Assembly (NCBI RefSeq): GCF_020181035.1
Contig: NZ_JAIQYY010000006.1
Coordinates: 169,182-208,898, forward strand
Direction: 5' to 3'
Source: Streptomyces sp. CoH27
GTDB taxonomy: Bacteria > Actinomycetota > Actinomycetes > Streptomycetales > Streptomycetaceae
Length of the DNA stretch: 39,717 nt
Under the pieces are notes generated by a model that had not been told where the DNA came from, did not search any database, and saw only the letters and a program-made list of their open reading frames with translations. Made by a program: the position numbers and the translations under genes. Positions 13,883 to 22,477 of the stretch are shown here, piece by piece (the first letter of the stretch is position 1; each line of letters opens with the position of its first letter).

Positions 13883-16420
13883 CTACGCCTCCTGCGCCCC
13901 CTGCGCCTCCACCGCCTCCTGCCGCGCTTCTTCCTCTCCGCGCACCCGCAGGGCGCGGGCGAGGTCGTCGAGACGGTCGGCGAGGGTGCGGCGCAGGGCC
14001 GGGGTGAGGTCGGCGTCGCGCAGGCAGGCCTCGCCGAGGCGCAGGTTCTCGGCATCGACGGCGTGGGCGGGGAAGGCCCAGCGGCCGACGGCCTGCGCGA
14101 TGGCGGGGCCCCGGCGGGCGCTGACGGCGACCGCGTCCGCGTAGAAGCGCGGCACGTACTGCCGTACCGGCTCGGCCTGTTCGGGCTGCCAGAAGCCCTG
14201 TGCGGTGGCCGTGAAGAGGTAGTTCGACAGGTCGTCGCCGGTGAACATCGCTTCCCAGGCCGCCCGCTTGGCCTCCGCGTCGGGCAGGGCCGCGCGGCAG
14301 CGGGCGGCGCCCTCCTGGCCCGTGGCGCTGGGGTCGCGCTCCAACTCGGCGGCGATGGCGGCTTCGTCGGTGGCGCCGAGCACGGCGAGCCTGCCGAGGA
14401 TGCGCCAGCGCAGCTCGGGGTCGAGTTCCGGCCCGCCGGGCACCGTGCCGTCGGCGAGCCAGGCGGCGATGGTGTCGGGGTGGGCGGCGGCACCGATCAG
14501 ATGCCGCACGGCGATCAGGCGCAGCCCGGGGTGGTCGCCGTCCTCGGTGCGGCGCAGCAGGTCGCGGCAGAGGGAGGTGAGGGTGGACAGGGCCGCCGAG
14601 CGCTCCTGCGCGCTCAGGTACTGGACGGCGATCTGGCCGGAGGCGAAGGCGAGGACGCCCTGGACGAGGGCCAGGTCGGTCTCGCGCGGGAGGTGGGCGC
14701 GGGCCGTCTCCAGGTAGGCGGCGGGCGGCAGTTCGCCGTCGCGCACGGCGTCCCTGAGGGCGTTCCACACGACCGCGCGGGTGAGCGGGTCGGGCAGGCC
14801 GGACAGTCCGGTGCGCACCGCCTCGAAGGACTCGGCGTCGAAGCGGACCTTGGCGTAGGTGAGGTCGCCGTCGTTGAGCAGGAGCAGCGCCGGGCGCTTG
14901 CCGATGGGCTGCGGGACGCTCTGCGGGACGTCGAGGCCGAGGCGCTCGCGCAGTACCAGGCGGCCCTCGTCGGCGAGGTCGAGGTCGTACAGGCCGACGG
15001 TGAGGTGGTGCGGGCGGCTCCCCGCGCGGTCGGCGGTCAGGGTGCAGGTGCCGTCGGCGGTGGCCACCTGGGCCGTGAGCGTGTCGACGCCGGTGGTGCG
15101 CAGCCAGCTGTCGGCCCACGCGGGCACGTCACGGTCGGTGGCCGAGGCGAGGGAGTCGATGAAGTCGGCGAGGGTGGCGTTGCCGAACTTGTGCCGGGCG
15201 AAGTGGGTGTTGATGCCGGCGAGGAAGTCCTTCTCGCCGAGCCAGGCGGCGAGCTGGCGCAGTGCGGAGGCGCCCTTGGCGTAGGAGATGCCGTCGAAGT
15301 TGAGCAGCGCGGAGGCCGTGTCGTCGACGTTCTCGGGGGCGACCGGGTGGGTGGTGGGCCGCTGGTCGGCGTCGTAGCCCCAGGACTTGCGGGTGACGCC
15401 GAACTCGGTCCAGGGGTCGGTGAACCGGGTGGCCTCGGCGGTGGTCTGATAGCCCATGTACTCGGCGAAGGACTCGTTCAGCCAGATGTCGTCCCACCAC
15501 TTGAGGGTGACGAGGTCGCCGAACCACATGTGGGCCATCTCGTGCGCGATGACCATGGCGCGGGTCTGCCGCTCGGTGTCGGTGACGGCGGAGCGGTAGA
15601 CGAACTCGTCGCGGAAGGTGACCAGGCCCGGGTTCTCCATCGCACCCGCGTTGAACTCCGGGACGAACGCCTGGTCGTAGGAGTCAAAGGGGTACGGCTC
15701 CTCGAACTTCTCGTGGTAGCGGTCGAAGCACGCGCGCGTGACGTCGAAGATCTCCTCGGCGTCGGTGTCGAGGTGGGGCGCGAGGGAGCGGCGGCAGTGG
15801 ATGCCGAAGGGCAGGCCGCGGTGCTCGGTGCGCACCGAGTGCCAGGGGCCGGCGGCGACGGCGACGAGGTACGTGGAGATCAGCGGGGTGGGCGCGGCCT
15901 GCCAGACGCCGTCGGCGCGCTGCTCGGTGACGCTGTTGGCGAGGACGGTCCAGCCCTCGGGTGCCTTGACGGAGACCTCGAAGAGGGCCTTCAGGTCGGG
16001 CTGGTCGAAGGCGGCGAAGACACGCTGGACGTCGTCCATGAACATCTGCGTGTAGACGTACGTCTCGCCGTCGCTGGGGTCGGTGAAGCGGTGCATGCCC
16101 TCGCCGGTGCGGGAGTAGCGCATGACCGCGTCCACGCGCAGCTCGTGCTCGCCCGCGGTGAGGTTCTTCAGCGGCAGCCGGCCGTCGTCGAGCGACTCCG
16201 GGTCGAGGGGTTGTCCGTCAAGCGCGACCGCGCGCAGCTCGGCGGGCTTCAGCTCGACGAACGTGTCCCCGGCGGAGCGCGCGGTGAAGCGGATCACGGT
16301 GCGGGAGTCGAAGGTCTCGTCCCCGGTGGTGAGGTCCAGTTCGACCGTGTAGCGGTGGACGTCGAGGAGCTGTGCTCGGAGCTGCGCTTCGTCGCGCGTG
16401 AGTACGGACATGCAGGACAT
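13883..16420 (-). CDS. pepN: Aminopeptidase N (M1 family)
   Basis: Zinc metallopeptidase that removes N-terminal residues from peptides, presumably cytosolic since no signal peptide is seen. The exopeptidase motif GAMEN is at 259-263, the zinc site HEMAH at 293-297 with the third ligand E316 in WLNESFAEYMG. The N-terminal beta domain and a long helical C-terminal domain complete the 845-residue chain, a normal length for actinobacterial PepN. ATG 16420 has AGG five bases upstream; ATG 16411 and GTG 16435 are other possible starts. Streptomyces carry more than one M1 peptidase, so this may be a paralogue of the well-studied S. lividans enzyme. It lies 87 bp downstream of the chorismate mutase gene on the same strand. 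Confidence 0.95.
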   Translation of the reverse strand: MSCMSVLTRDEAQLRAQLLDVHRYTVELDLTTGDETFDSRTVIRFTARSAGDTFVELKPAELRAVALDGQPLDPESLDDGRLPLKNLTAGEHELRVDAVMRYSRTGEGMHRFTDPSDGETYVYTQMFMDDVQRVFAAFDQPDLKALFEVSVKAPEGWTVLANSVTEQRADGVWQAAPTPLISTYLVAVAAGPWHSVRTEHRGLPFGIHCRRSLAPHLDTDAEEIFDVTRACFDRYHEKFEEPYPFDSYDQAFVPEFNAGAMENPGLVTFRDEFVYRSAVTDTERQTRAMVIAHEMAHMWFGDLVTLKWWDDIWLNESFAEYMGYQTTAEATRFTDPWTEFGVTRKSWGYDADQRPTTHPVAPENVDDTASALLNFDGISYAKGASALRQLAAWLGEKDFLAGINTHFARHKFGNATLADFIDSLASATDRDVPAWADSWLRTTGVDTLTAQVATADGTCTLTADRAGSRPHHLTVGLYDLDLADEGRLVLRERLGLDVPQSVPQPIGKRPALLLLNDGDLTYAKVRFDAESFEAVRTGLSGLPDPLTRAVVWNALRDAVRDGELPPAAYLETARAHLPRETDLALVQGVLAFASGQIAVQYLSAQERSAALSTLTSLCRDLLRRTEDGDHPGLRLIAVRHLIGAAAHPDTIAAWLADGTVPGGPELDPELRWRILGRLAVLGATDEAAIAAELERDPSATGQEGAARCRAALPDAEAKRAAWEAMFTGDDLSNYLFTATAQGFWQPEQAEPVRQYVPRFYADAVAVSARRGPAIAQAVGRWAFPAHAVDAENLRLGEACLRDADLTPALRRTLADRLDDLARALRVRGEEEARQEAVEAQGAQEA

Positions 16421-16507
16421 GCTGCCTGATAGCACTGACAGCGCACAGGGGGTGGACGAGTTCAGGGCATATGTCCGTATCGTCGGCCACCCCGGCCGCG
16501 GTCGAGG

Positions 16508-16855
16508 TCAGTCGTCCGCCGACTGCGCGATGGCGGTGTCCTCGGCGATGCGCTCGTGGTGCCGGATCACCTCGGCAATAATGAAGTTCAGGAACTTCTC
16601 GGCGAAGGCCGGGTCGAGCTTGGCGTTCTCGGCGAGGCGGCGCAGCCGCTCGATCTGGCGGGCCTCGCGGCCCGGGTCGGCGGGCGGCAGCTGGTGGACG
16701 GCCTTGAGCCGGCCGACCTGCTGGGTGGCCTTGAACCGCTCGGCGAGCAGGTGGACGACGGCCGCGTCGATGTTGTCGATGCTGTCGCGCAGCCGCTCCA
16801 GTTCCTGGCGGACCCCGGGGTCCATGTCACCGGTGCCGGTGTTGCTGGTGGTCAT
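16508..16855 (-). CDS. Chorismate mutase, AroQ fold
   Basis: Converts chorismate to prephenate, the branch point to phenylalanine and tyrosine. The 115-residue chain is a single all-helical CM_2 domain: helix 1 with QELERLRDSIDNIDAAVVHL, the catalytic ERFKATQQVGRLK segment supplying Arg and Lys, REARQIERLRRLAENA, and a third helix FAEKFLNFIIAEVIRHHERI. It is a free-standing enzyme, not fused to prephenate dehydratase, and has no signal peptide. ATG 16855 gives MTTSNTGTG; 16864 is a possible alternative. It sits 33 bp after the AraC-type gene and 87 bp before pepN. Confidence 0.92.
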   Translation of the reverse strand: MTTSNTGTGDMDPGVRQELERLRDSIDNIDAAVVHLLAERFKATQQVGRLKAVHQLPPADPGREARQIERLRRLAENAKLDPAFAEKFLNFIIAEVIRHHERIAEDTAIAQSADD

Positions 16856-16888
16856 GGCCCTCAACCCTATGCGGTCACCGGCCCGCGT

Positions 16889-17779
16889 CTACGGGGTGTC
16901 CGGAGAGTGGATCATCGGAGGGTCGGCGGGGTCCGGGACCTGGTCGCTCCAGCCGCCGGGGACGGTGCGGCCCTGCTGGGCGCGGAAGCGGACCGGGGCG
17001 AGCCCCACGCGGCGCGTGAACAGCCGGGAGAAGTAGGCGGGGTCCTCGTAGCCGACGCGGCGGGCGACGGCCGCGACGGGCAGCTCGGTGGCGGCGAGGA
17101 GTTCCTTGGCGCGGGCGAGGCGGATGCCGAGCAGATAGTCCTTGGGGCTGCACCCGGCGGCCCGGCGGACGGCGCTGCGCAGCTCGGCGGGGGTCATGCC
17201 GTGCACGCGCGCGTGGTCGGCGACGCTCATCGGGGTGCAGGCGTCCCGGGCGAGGGCCTGGAGCACCTGGTCGCCGTCCGGGGCGAGGTCGGCGCGGGCC
17301 CGGCGCAGGGCGACCAGGAGCTCGTGCACGGCGGCGCCGGTCTCCACCTCCAGCAGGGGGTTGCCGCGGCGGGCGGCGCGCACGATGCGGGCGACCACCG
17401 CGCGGGGCCCGGCGGCGTCGGAGAGCGGGACGACGGGCCGCTCGGGCTCGATGTAGCCGAGTTCGGTGTACGTCGTGGCGGCGGGCCCGGCGAAGTCGAC
17501 GAAGCCCTCGTCCCAGCCGGTGCCGGGGTCGGGCGCGTAGTGGTGGGGCACGCCGGGGGTGAGCCAGAGCAGCGCGGGCGCGGTGACGGTCGTACGGCGG
17601 TCGTCGGCGCCCCGGTACCAGCCGCCTCCCGAGCTGATCACCACGGCCACGTGGTGGTCGAGGGTGCGCGGGCCGACGGTGGGCAGCGCGCCGTGCTGGA
17701 GACCGACGCCGAGACAGACCAGGCCGAGGCGGTGGTGGGCGGGGCCGGGGCTGAAGAACCGCATCCAGGTCTGGTACAT
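16889..17779 (-). CDS. AraC-family transcriptional regulator
   Basis: Two-domain DNA-binding regulator of 296 aa. The N-terminal cupin-like sensor (about 1-160) contains LTPGVPHHYAPDPGTGWDEGFVDFAGP, typical of sugar-sensing AraC proteins. Two helix-turn-helix units occupy about residues 190-285; the second contains ELPVAAVARRVGYEDPAYFSRLFTRRVG, a standard AraC signature. ATG 17779 has GGAGG six bases upstream. It is divergent from the GH35 beta-galactosidase gene with 98 bp between, a layout that usually means local control, probably activation by a galactoside-derived sugar. A 21-bp-spaced direct repeat in the shared region is a plausible binding site. Confidence 0.93.
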   Translation of the reverse strand: MYQTWMRFFSPGPAHHRLGLVCLGVGLQHGALPTVGPRTLDHHVAVVISSGGGWYRGADDRRTTVTAPALLWLTPGVPHHYAPDPGTGWDEGFVDFAGPAATTYTELGYIEPERPVVPLSDAAGPRAVVARIVRAARRGNPLLEVETGAAVHELLVALRRARADLAPDGDQVLQALARDACTPMSVADHARVHGMTPAELRSAVRRAAGCSPKDYLLGIRLARAKELLAATELPVAAVARRVGYEDPAYFSRLFTRRVGLAPVRFRAQQGRTVPGGWSDQVPDPADPPMIHSPDTP

Positions 17780-17811
17780 CGGCGCTCCTCCCGGTGTCGG
17801 GGACGGCGGAC

Positions 17812-17842
17812 TTTTGTCCAAGCAGCAACGATCTTCGTCCAT
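17812..17842. promoter_or_regulatory. Candidate AraC-type direct-repeat operator
   Basis: TTTTGTCCAAG (17812-17822) and TCTTCGTCCATG (17831-17842) share GTCCA, with starts 21 bp apart (17816 and 17837). That equals two helical turns, the spacing AraC-type tandem HTH proteins use. The repeat lies between the araC-type and beta-galactosidase genes. The shared core is only five to eight bases, so this is suggestive. Confidence 0.4.
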
Positions 17843-17877
17843 GGCGCCGGTCGCCGGAAGAGGTGAGGCTTGGGCGC

Positions 17878-19635
17878 ATGAGCGAGTTCACGGTGGGGGA
17901 ATCCGACTTCCTGCTGGACGGGCGGCCGGTGCGGCTGCTGTCCGGGGCGCTGCACTACTTCCGGGTGCACGAGGCGCAGTGGCGGCACCGGCTGGCGATG
18001 CTGCGGGCGATGGGCCTGAACTGCGTGGAGACGTACGTCCCGTGGAATCTGCACGAACCGCGCCCCGGCGCCTTCCGGGACGTGCGGGCGGTCGGCCGTT
18101 TCCTGGACGCCGTCCGTGAGGCCGGCCTGTGGGCGATCGTGCGGCCGGGCCCGTACATCTGCGCCGAGTGGGAGAACGGCGGCCTGCCCGCGTGGCTGAC
18201 GCACGAGGTGGGCACGCGCGCGCGTACCCGCGACGAGGGCTATCTGCGGGCCGTGCACAGCTGGTTTCGCCGGCTGCTGCGGGAGGTCGTCCCCCGGCAG
18301 ATCGACCGCGGTGGCCCGGTGCTCATGGTGCAGGTCGAGAACGAGTACGGCAGCTACGGCAGTGACACCGGCCAGCTGACCGCGCTGGCCGAACTGCTGC
18401 GGGCCGAGGGGGTCACGGTCCCGCTGTTCACCTCGGACGGGCCCGAGGACCACATGCTGACCGGCGGTTCGCTGCCCGGGGTGCTCGCCACGGTGAACTT
18501 CGGCTCGCACGCGCGCGTGGCCTTCGACACGCTGCGCCGCCACCGCTCCGGCGGCCCGCTGATGTGCATGGAGTTCTGGTGCGGCTGGTTCGACCACTGG
18601 GCCGGCGAGCACGTCGTACGGGACCCGGCCGAGGCCGCGGAGGCGCTGCGGGAGATCCTGGACTCGGGGGCGTCGGTGAACCTGTACATGGCGCACGGCG
18701 GCACGAGTTTCGGCGGCTGGGCGGGCGCCAACCGGGGTGGCGGCGCACTCCACGAGGGCCCGCTGGAGCCGGACGTGACGTCGTACGACTACGACGCTCC
18801 GATCGACGAACAGGGCCGCCCCACCGAGAAGTTCTGGCGCTTCCGCGAGGTCCTGGCGGGCCACCGGCCGGTTCCGCTGCCGGAACTGCCGCCGCATCCG
18901 CCCGTGTTGGACACACCGGTGGAGGCGGCTCTCACGGCATGGGCGCCTTTGGCCGACGTGCTGGAGGCGCTGGGCGGCGAGGAGACGGTGACGCCGATGC
19001 CGCCGTCCTTCGAGGAGCTGGGGATCACCCGGGGTCTGGTGCGCTACGCGGTGGAGGTGCCGGGTCCACGGCAGCCGTACCCGCTCACCGCACGCGGGCT
19101 GCGGGACCTGGCGGTGGTGTACGTCGACGGGGCGCGGGCCGGGGTGCTCACCGAGGAGGAGCCGGGGCTGAAGGAGCCCGTCGCGGGCCCCGCGCGCGTG
19201 GAGGTGTGGGTGGAGTCCCTGGGGCGGGTGAACTACGGCCCGCGCCTCGGCGAGGCCAAGGGCGTCACCGGCGGCCTCCTGCACGAGCGGCAGTATCTGC
19301 ACGGGGTACGCGCGCGTGGGCTGGATCTGGACGCCTTCGAGGCCGGTGTGGACGCGGTGCCCTTCGGCGCGCCGCCCGGGGAGGGCACGCCGGGCCTGTA
19401 CCGGGGCATGCTCATGGTCCGCGGGGCCGGGGACGCCCGGCTGGAGCTGCCCGGCTGCACGCGCGGCTTCGTCTGGATCAACGGTTTCGGACTGGGCCGC
19501 TACTGGTCGGTGGGCCCGCAGCGGTCCCTGTACGTCCCCGGGCCGGTGCTGCGGGAGGGCGAGAACGAGCTGTGGGTGCTGGAACTGCAGGAAACCGCGC
19601 CGGACGGCCCGGCGCCCCGCCTGCTGCCCGTGTGA
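17878..19635 (+). CDS. Beta-galactosidase, glycoside hydrolase family 35
   Basis: Retaining glycosidase that removes terminal beta-galactose. The TIM-barrel start reads LLSGALHYFRV, then VETYVPWNLHEP and VRPGPYICAEWENGGLPAWL, all family 35 hallmarks. Acid/base Glu156 is in VQVENEYGSYG and nucleophile Glu232 in CMEFWCGWFDHW. The C-terminal beta-sandwich ends with GFVWINGFGLGRYW, typical of GH35. Length 585 aa. No signal peptide is present, so it acts in the cytosol on imported oligosaccharides. ATG 17878 follows a purine-rich GAGG. Expected to be controlled by the divergent AraC protein. No sugar transporter is adjacent. Confidence 0.95.
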   Translation: MSEFTVGESDFLLDGRPVRLLSGALHYFRVHEAQWRHRLAMLRAMGLNCVETYVPWNLHEPRPGAFRDVRAVGRFLDAVREAGLWAIVRPGPYICAEWENGGLPAWLTHEVGTRARTRDEGYLRAVHSWFRRLLREVVPRQIDRGGPVLMVQVENEYGSYGSDTGQLTALAELLRAEGVTVPLFTSDGPEDHMLTGGSLPGVLATVNFGSHARVAFDTLRRHRSGGPLMCMEFWCGWFDHWAGEHVVRDPAEAAEALREILDSGASVNLYMAHGGTSFGGWAGANRGGGALHEGPLEPDVTSYDYDAPIDEQGRPTEKFWRFREVLAGHRPVPLPELPPHPPVLDTPVEAALTAWAPLADVLEALGGEETVTPMPPSFEELGITRGLVRYAVEVPGPRQPYPLTARGLRDLAVVYVDGARAGVLTEEEPGLKEPVAGPARVEVWVESLGRVNYGPRLGEAKGVTGGLLHERQYLHGVRARGLDLDAFEAGVDAVPFGAPPGEGTPGLYRGMLMVRGAGDARLELPGCTRGFVWINGFGLGRYWSVGPQRSLYVPGPVLREGENELWVLELQETAPDGPAPRLLPV

Positions 19636-19719
19636 CCGGGTCCCGGCCGCTGCCCGTGTGACCGCCGGTCCGCCGCGCCTACAGTGGAGAGGAGTTCCGG
19701 CGTCGATGGGGGTGCGGAC

Positions 19720-20601
19720 GTGGCGAACGGCGGACCGGTCGAGCACGGCTTCCCGCACCTGGAGACGGTGCGGGCGGCGGTCAACGCGCTGTACCGGCGC
19801 GTGTCCCGCGACACCGTCGAGACGTTCTCGGCCAGCGTGGCCCCCGCCGACGTGGCCTTCTGCGACACCGACGACCTGTATCTGGGCGCGCAGCGCGTGG
19901 CCCGCGAGATCGTGCGGCACTTCCGGCTGCCGGACGCGCGGCTGATCGTCGGCTTCCGGGAGATGAGCCATGCGGCCAACGTCGAACTGGCGGCGGGCCC
20001 CGAGTACTTCGTCGAGCTGAACGACCGCTTCCGCACCCACCGCAGGGACATCGGCGCGGCGCTCGCCCATGAGGTGGCCCACGTCTATCTGCACCGCCTG
20101 GACCTCGCCTTCCCCACGACGGCCGGGAACGAGATCCTGACGGACACGGTGACGACCTACCTGGGCGCGGGCTGGCTGCTGCTGGACGCCTACCGGGAGG
20201 ACGCGGTCTCCTCGCAGAAGCTCGGCTATCTCACCCCCGAGGAGTTCGGCTACGTCCTGGCCAAGCGGGCGCTGCTGTTCGGTGAGGACCCCTCGGTGTG
20301 GTTCACCAGCCCGCAGGCCTACACCGCGTACACCCAGGGGCTGGCCCGGGCCCGCCGGGACGAGCAGCAGCCGCCGCTGACCGGCGCGGGCTGGGCGGGC
20401 CGGCGCCGCTACGCCCACGACCGCCGCCACGCGCCCTCAGCCGCTCCGGACGCCCCCTACTCCTTCACCCCCGACCCCGCCGGCCACCTCCGCGTCACCT
20501 TCCCCTGCCCGACCTGCCACCAGCGGATCCGGGTACCGGTACGGGGGCGCGTGCGCGCGCGGTGCGGGGTGTGCCGGAGGGTGCTGGAGTGCGACACCTA
20601 G
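19720..20601 (+). CDS. Putative zinc metalloprotein with HExxH motif and C-terminal zinc ribbon
   Basis: Not a family I can name. The central part contains HEVAH (117-121) within a hydrophobic helix and a possible third ligand E138 in GNEILTDTVTTYLG, an arrangement compatible with a gluzincin-type peptidase. The C terminus (about 258-290) is a Cys4-type ribbon, CPTCH then CGVCRRVLEC with RIRVPVRGRVRARC between, resembling MJ0042-type fingers that often sit beside membrane or peptidase domains. A proline/arginine-rich linker joins the two. No signal peptide or transmembrane helix. GTG 19720 was chosen for a GGGGG upstream; GTG 19684 is also possible. It follows the beta-galactosidase gene by 84 bp. 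Confidence 0.7.
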   Translation: MANGGPVEHGFPHLETVRAAVNALYRRVSRDTVETFSASVAPADVAFCDTDDLYLGAQRVAREIVRHFRLPDARLIVGFREMSHAANVELAAGPEYFVELNDRFRTHRRDIGAALAHEVAHVYLHRLDLAFPTTAGNEILTDTVTTYLGAGWLLLDAYREDAVSSQKLGYLTPEEFGYVLAKRALLFGEDPSVWFTSPQAYTAYTQGLARARRDEQQPPLTGAGWAGRRRYAHDRRHAPSAAPDAPYSFTPDPAGHLRVTFPCPTCHQRIRVPVRGRVRARCGVCRRVLECDT

Positions 20602-20647
20602 GGGGTGCCGGTTCGGATCAGGCCGACCGTGACGAACGACACCCCCT
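20600..20647. terminator. Stem-loop between convergent genes
   Basis: AGGGGGTG (20600-20607) pairs with CACCCCCT (20640-20647); inside, GTTCG and CGAAC pair again. It overlaps the stop of the zinc-ribbon gene (+) and lies 47 bp beyond the end of the SDR gene (-). No T-run. Confidence 0.55.
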
Positions 20648-20693
20648 GGCGCTGCCACCCGGCCCCCGAGCGTCCTGCCGGGCTCCCCCGCGC

Positions 20694-21605
20694 CTAGCCG
20701 CCGTACACGGCTCCCGGCGGCTCCGCCCGCGCCAGCAGTGCGCGGGCTGTCTCCCCCGCCTCGGCCGGGGTCCAGCGCGCCCCGTTGTCCGCCGTAGGAC
20801 CCGGGCGCCAGCCCTCCATGACCGTGATGCGGCCGCCTTCCGCCTCGAAAACCCGGCCCGTCACGCCCGCGCTCGCGGCCGAGCCCAGCCAGACCACGAG
20901 CGGGGAGACGTTCTCGGGTGCCATGGTGTCGAAACCGGTCGCCGGGGCCGCCATCGTCTCGGCGAAGGTACGTTCCGTCATCCGGGTGCGGGCGGCGGGC
21001 GCTACGGCGTTGACCTGGACGCCGTAGCGGGCCAGCTCGGCCGCCGCGACCAGGGTCAGCCCGACGATCCCGGCCTTGGCGGCGCTGTAGTTGCCCTGCC
21101 CGACCGAGCCCAGCAGACCGGCGCCGCTGCTGGTGTGCACGACCCGGGCCACCGGCGCACGCCCGGCCTTGGCCTCGGCCCGCCAGTGCGCGGCGGCGTG
21201 CTTCAGCGGCAGGAAGTGGCCCTTGAGGTGGACGCGGATCACGGCGTCCCAGTCGTCCTCGCCGAGGTTGACCAGCATGCGGTCGCGCAGGAAACCGGCG
21301 TTGCTGACGAGTGTGTCGAGCCGGCCGTACGTCTCCACGGCGGCCCGGACCAGGGACGCAGCGCCCTCGGCCGTGGCGATGTCGCCGCTGTGCGCGACCG
21401 CCTCGCCGCCGGCGGACCGGATCTCCGCGACGACGGATCCGGCCGGGCCGTCCGAAGCGACGCCAGGTGCGCCGTCCAGCCCTACACCCAGGTCGTTGAC
21501 GACCACCCGGGCGCCCTCGGCGGCGAAGGCGAGGGCATGGGCGCGGCCGAGCCCGCGGCCGGCGCCGGTGACGACGACGACCCGGCCGTCGCAGATCGCA
21601 CTCAT
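20694..21605 (-). CDS. SDR-family dehydrogenase of the HIP cluster (Rv3548c-like)
   Basis: NAD(P)-dependent short-chain dehydrogenase. Nucleotide motif TGAGRGLGRAHALAF, NNLG-type region replaced by VSNAGF, catalytic Ser in TSSGAGLLGS and YSAAKAG for the Tyr/Lys pair. At 303 aa it is longer than usual SDRs and resembles the dehydrogenase part of 17-beta-HSD4-like proteins, like M. tuberculosis Rv3548c (304 aa from memory). In the HIP pathway this gene is thought to act as a 3-hydroxyacyl-CoA dehydrogenase in the late beta-oxidation steps; that role is inferred. ATG 21605. It lies 15 bp behind the next SDR gene, same operon. Confidence 0.85.
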   Translation of the reverse strand: MSAICDGRVVVVTGAGRGLGRAHALAFAAEGARVVVNDLGVGLDGAPGVASDGPAGSVVAEIRSAGGEAVAHSGDIATAEGAASLVRAAVETYGRLDTLVSNAGFLRDRMLVNLGEDDWDAVIRVHLKGHFLPLKHAAAHWRAEAKAGRAPVARVVHTSSGAGLLGSVGQGNYSAAKAGIVGLTLVAAAELARYGVQVNAVAPAARTRMTERTFAETMAAPATGFDTMAPENVSPLVVWLGSAASAGVTGRVFEAEGGRITVMEGWRPGPTADNGARWTPAEAGETARALLARAEPPGAVYGG

Positions 21606-21620
21606 CTCACGTACCCCTTC

Positions 21621-22391
21621 TCACTTCTCGCGGTTGGCTGTCGTGGCGTCCAGGAAGGCGGGCCACTCCCCGCCGCCGTGCACGTGCAGGCTCGCTCCGC
21701 TGATGTAGGCGGCCGCGCCGGAGGCGAGGAAGACGGCCGCGGCACCGACATCGGCGGGGACGGCCAGCCGGCCGAGCGGGACGGTGCGGGAGACGGAGGC
21801 GACGCCGTCCGGGCCGCCGTAGTGCAGGTGGGACAGCTCGGTGCGGACCATGCCGACCACGAGCGTGTTGACGCGGACCTCAGGGGCCCATTCCACGGCC
21901 ATGGAGGCGGCCAGGTTCGCCAGGCCCGCCTTGGCGGCGCCGTAGGCGGCCGAGCCGGGCGAGGGCCGGGTGCCGCTGACGCTGCCGACCATCACGACCG
22001 AGCCCCGGCTGCGCCGCAGGTGTTCGTAGGCGGCGAGGGAGGCGGTCAGCGGGGTGATCAGGTTCAGCTCGACGACCCTGGCGTGCCGTTCGGCGTCGGC
22101 TTCGGCGAGCAGCCGGTACGGGGTGCCGCCGGCGTTGTTGACGAGCACGTCGAGCCGGGGCAGAGCGGCGAAGAAAGCCCGTACGGCGGGCGGGTCGCGC
22201 AGGTCGAGGGGGGCGAACTCCACACCGTCGAGGGGGTGTTCGGGCGGTCGGCGGGCGCAGGACAGCACGCGCGCTCCGGTCCCGGCGAAGGCCTGGGCTA
22301 TCCCGGCTCCGACTCCCCGGGTGCCGCCGGTGACGACCACGGTTCTGTCGCGCGAGGAGTTGTCCACAGGGCGCGCCGTCGAGTTGTCCAC
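21621..22391 (-). CDS. SDR-family dehydrogenase of the HIP cluster (Rv3549c-like)
   Basis: Short-chain dehydrogenase of 256 aa: cofactor motif TGGTRGVGAGIAQAF, LVNNAGG, Ser in VGSVSGTRPSPG, and YGAAKAGLANLA with the Tyr/Lys pair. First gene of the two-SDR operon that diverges from echA20, as Rv3549c-Rv3548c diverge from echA20 in M. tuberculosis. GTG 22391 has GGAGG four bases upstream; the first eight codons are a near-copy of the next eight because of a 24-bp duplication (22357-22396), so a second GTG at codon 9 could also initiate. Function as an acyl-CoA or ring hydroxyl dehydrogenase is inferred from position. Confidence 0.83.
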   Translation of the reverse strand: MDNSTARPVDNSSRDRTVVVTGGTRGVGAGIAQAFAGTGARVLSCARRPPEHPLDGVEFAPLDLRDPPAVRAFFAALPRLDVLVNNAGGTPYRLLAEADAERHARVVELNLITPLTASLAAYEHLRRSRGSVVMVGSVSGTRPSPGSAAYGAAKAGLANLAASMAVEWAPEVRVNTLVVGMVRTELSHLHYGGPDGVASVSRTVPLGRLAVPADVGAAAVFLASGAAAYISGASLHVHGGGEWPAFLDATTANREK

Positions 22392-22396
22392 AGGGC
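22357..22396. repeat. 16-bp direct repeat (24-bp period) with two perfect DnaA-box matches
   Basis: Copies of a 16-mer at 22357-22372 and 22381-22396 are identical and each contains TTGTCCACA, which equals the Streptomyces DnaA box consensus as I know it (22360-22368 and 22384-22392). The right copy overlaps the GTG start of the - strand SDR gene. Duplication by slippage explains the second copy; a role in DnaA binding is possible but untested. Confidence 0.85.
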
Positions 22397-22440
22397 CTCC
22401 CGCTTGTCCGCGCAGGCTGCTAGCTTCGAAGCCATCGCAC

Positions 22441-22456
22441 CTAACAAATGTTTGGT
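22441..22456. promoter_or_regulatory. Candidate KstR2 operator, SDR/echA20 promoter region
   Basis: CTAACAAATGTTTGGT matches the site at 28663-28678 (read on the - strand) at 15 of 16 positions. It agrees with the mycobacterial KstR2 motif AnCAAGnnCTTGnT at 8 of 10 defined positions. It lies 21 bp before the chosen echA20 start and 49 bp from the SDR start, so one bound repressor could silence both directions. Confidence 0.75.
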
Positions 22457-22477
22457 GGAAAGGTAGCTGATGCGCCC

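Noticed and set aside
22448..22477. ATG 22448 as start of echA20
   Set aside because: It lies inside the palindromic operator and lacks a ribosome site; ATG 22478 gives the expected length.
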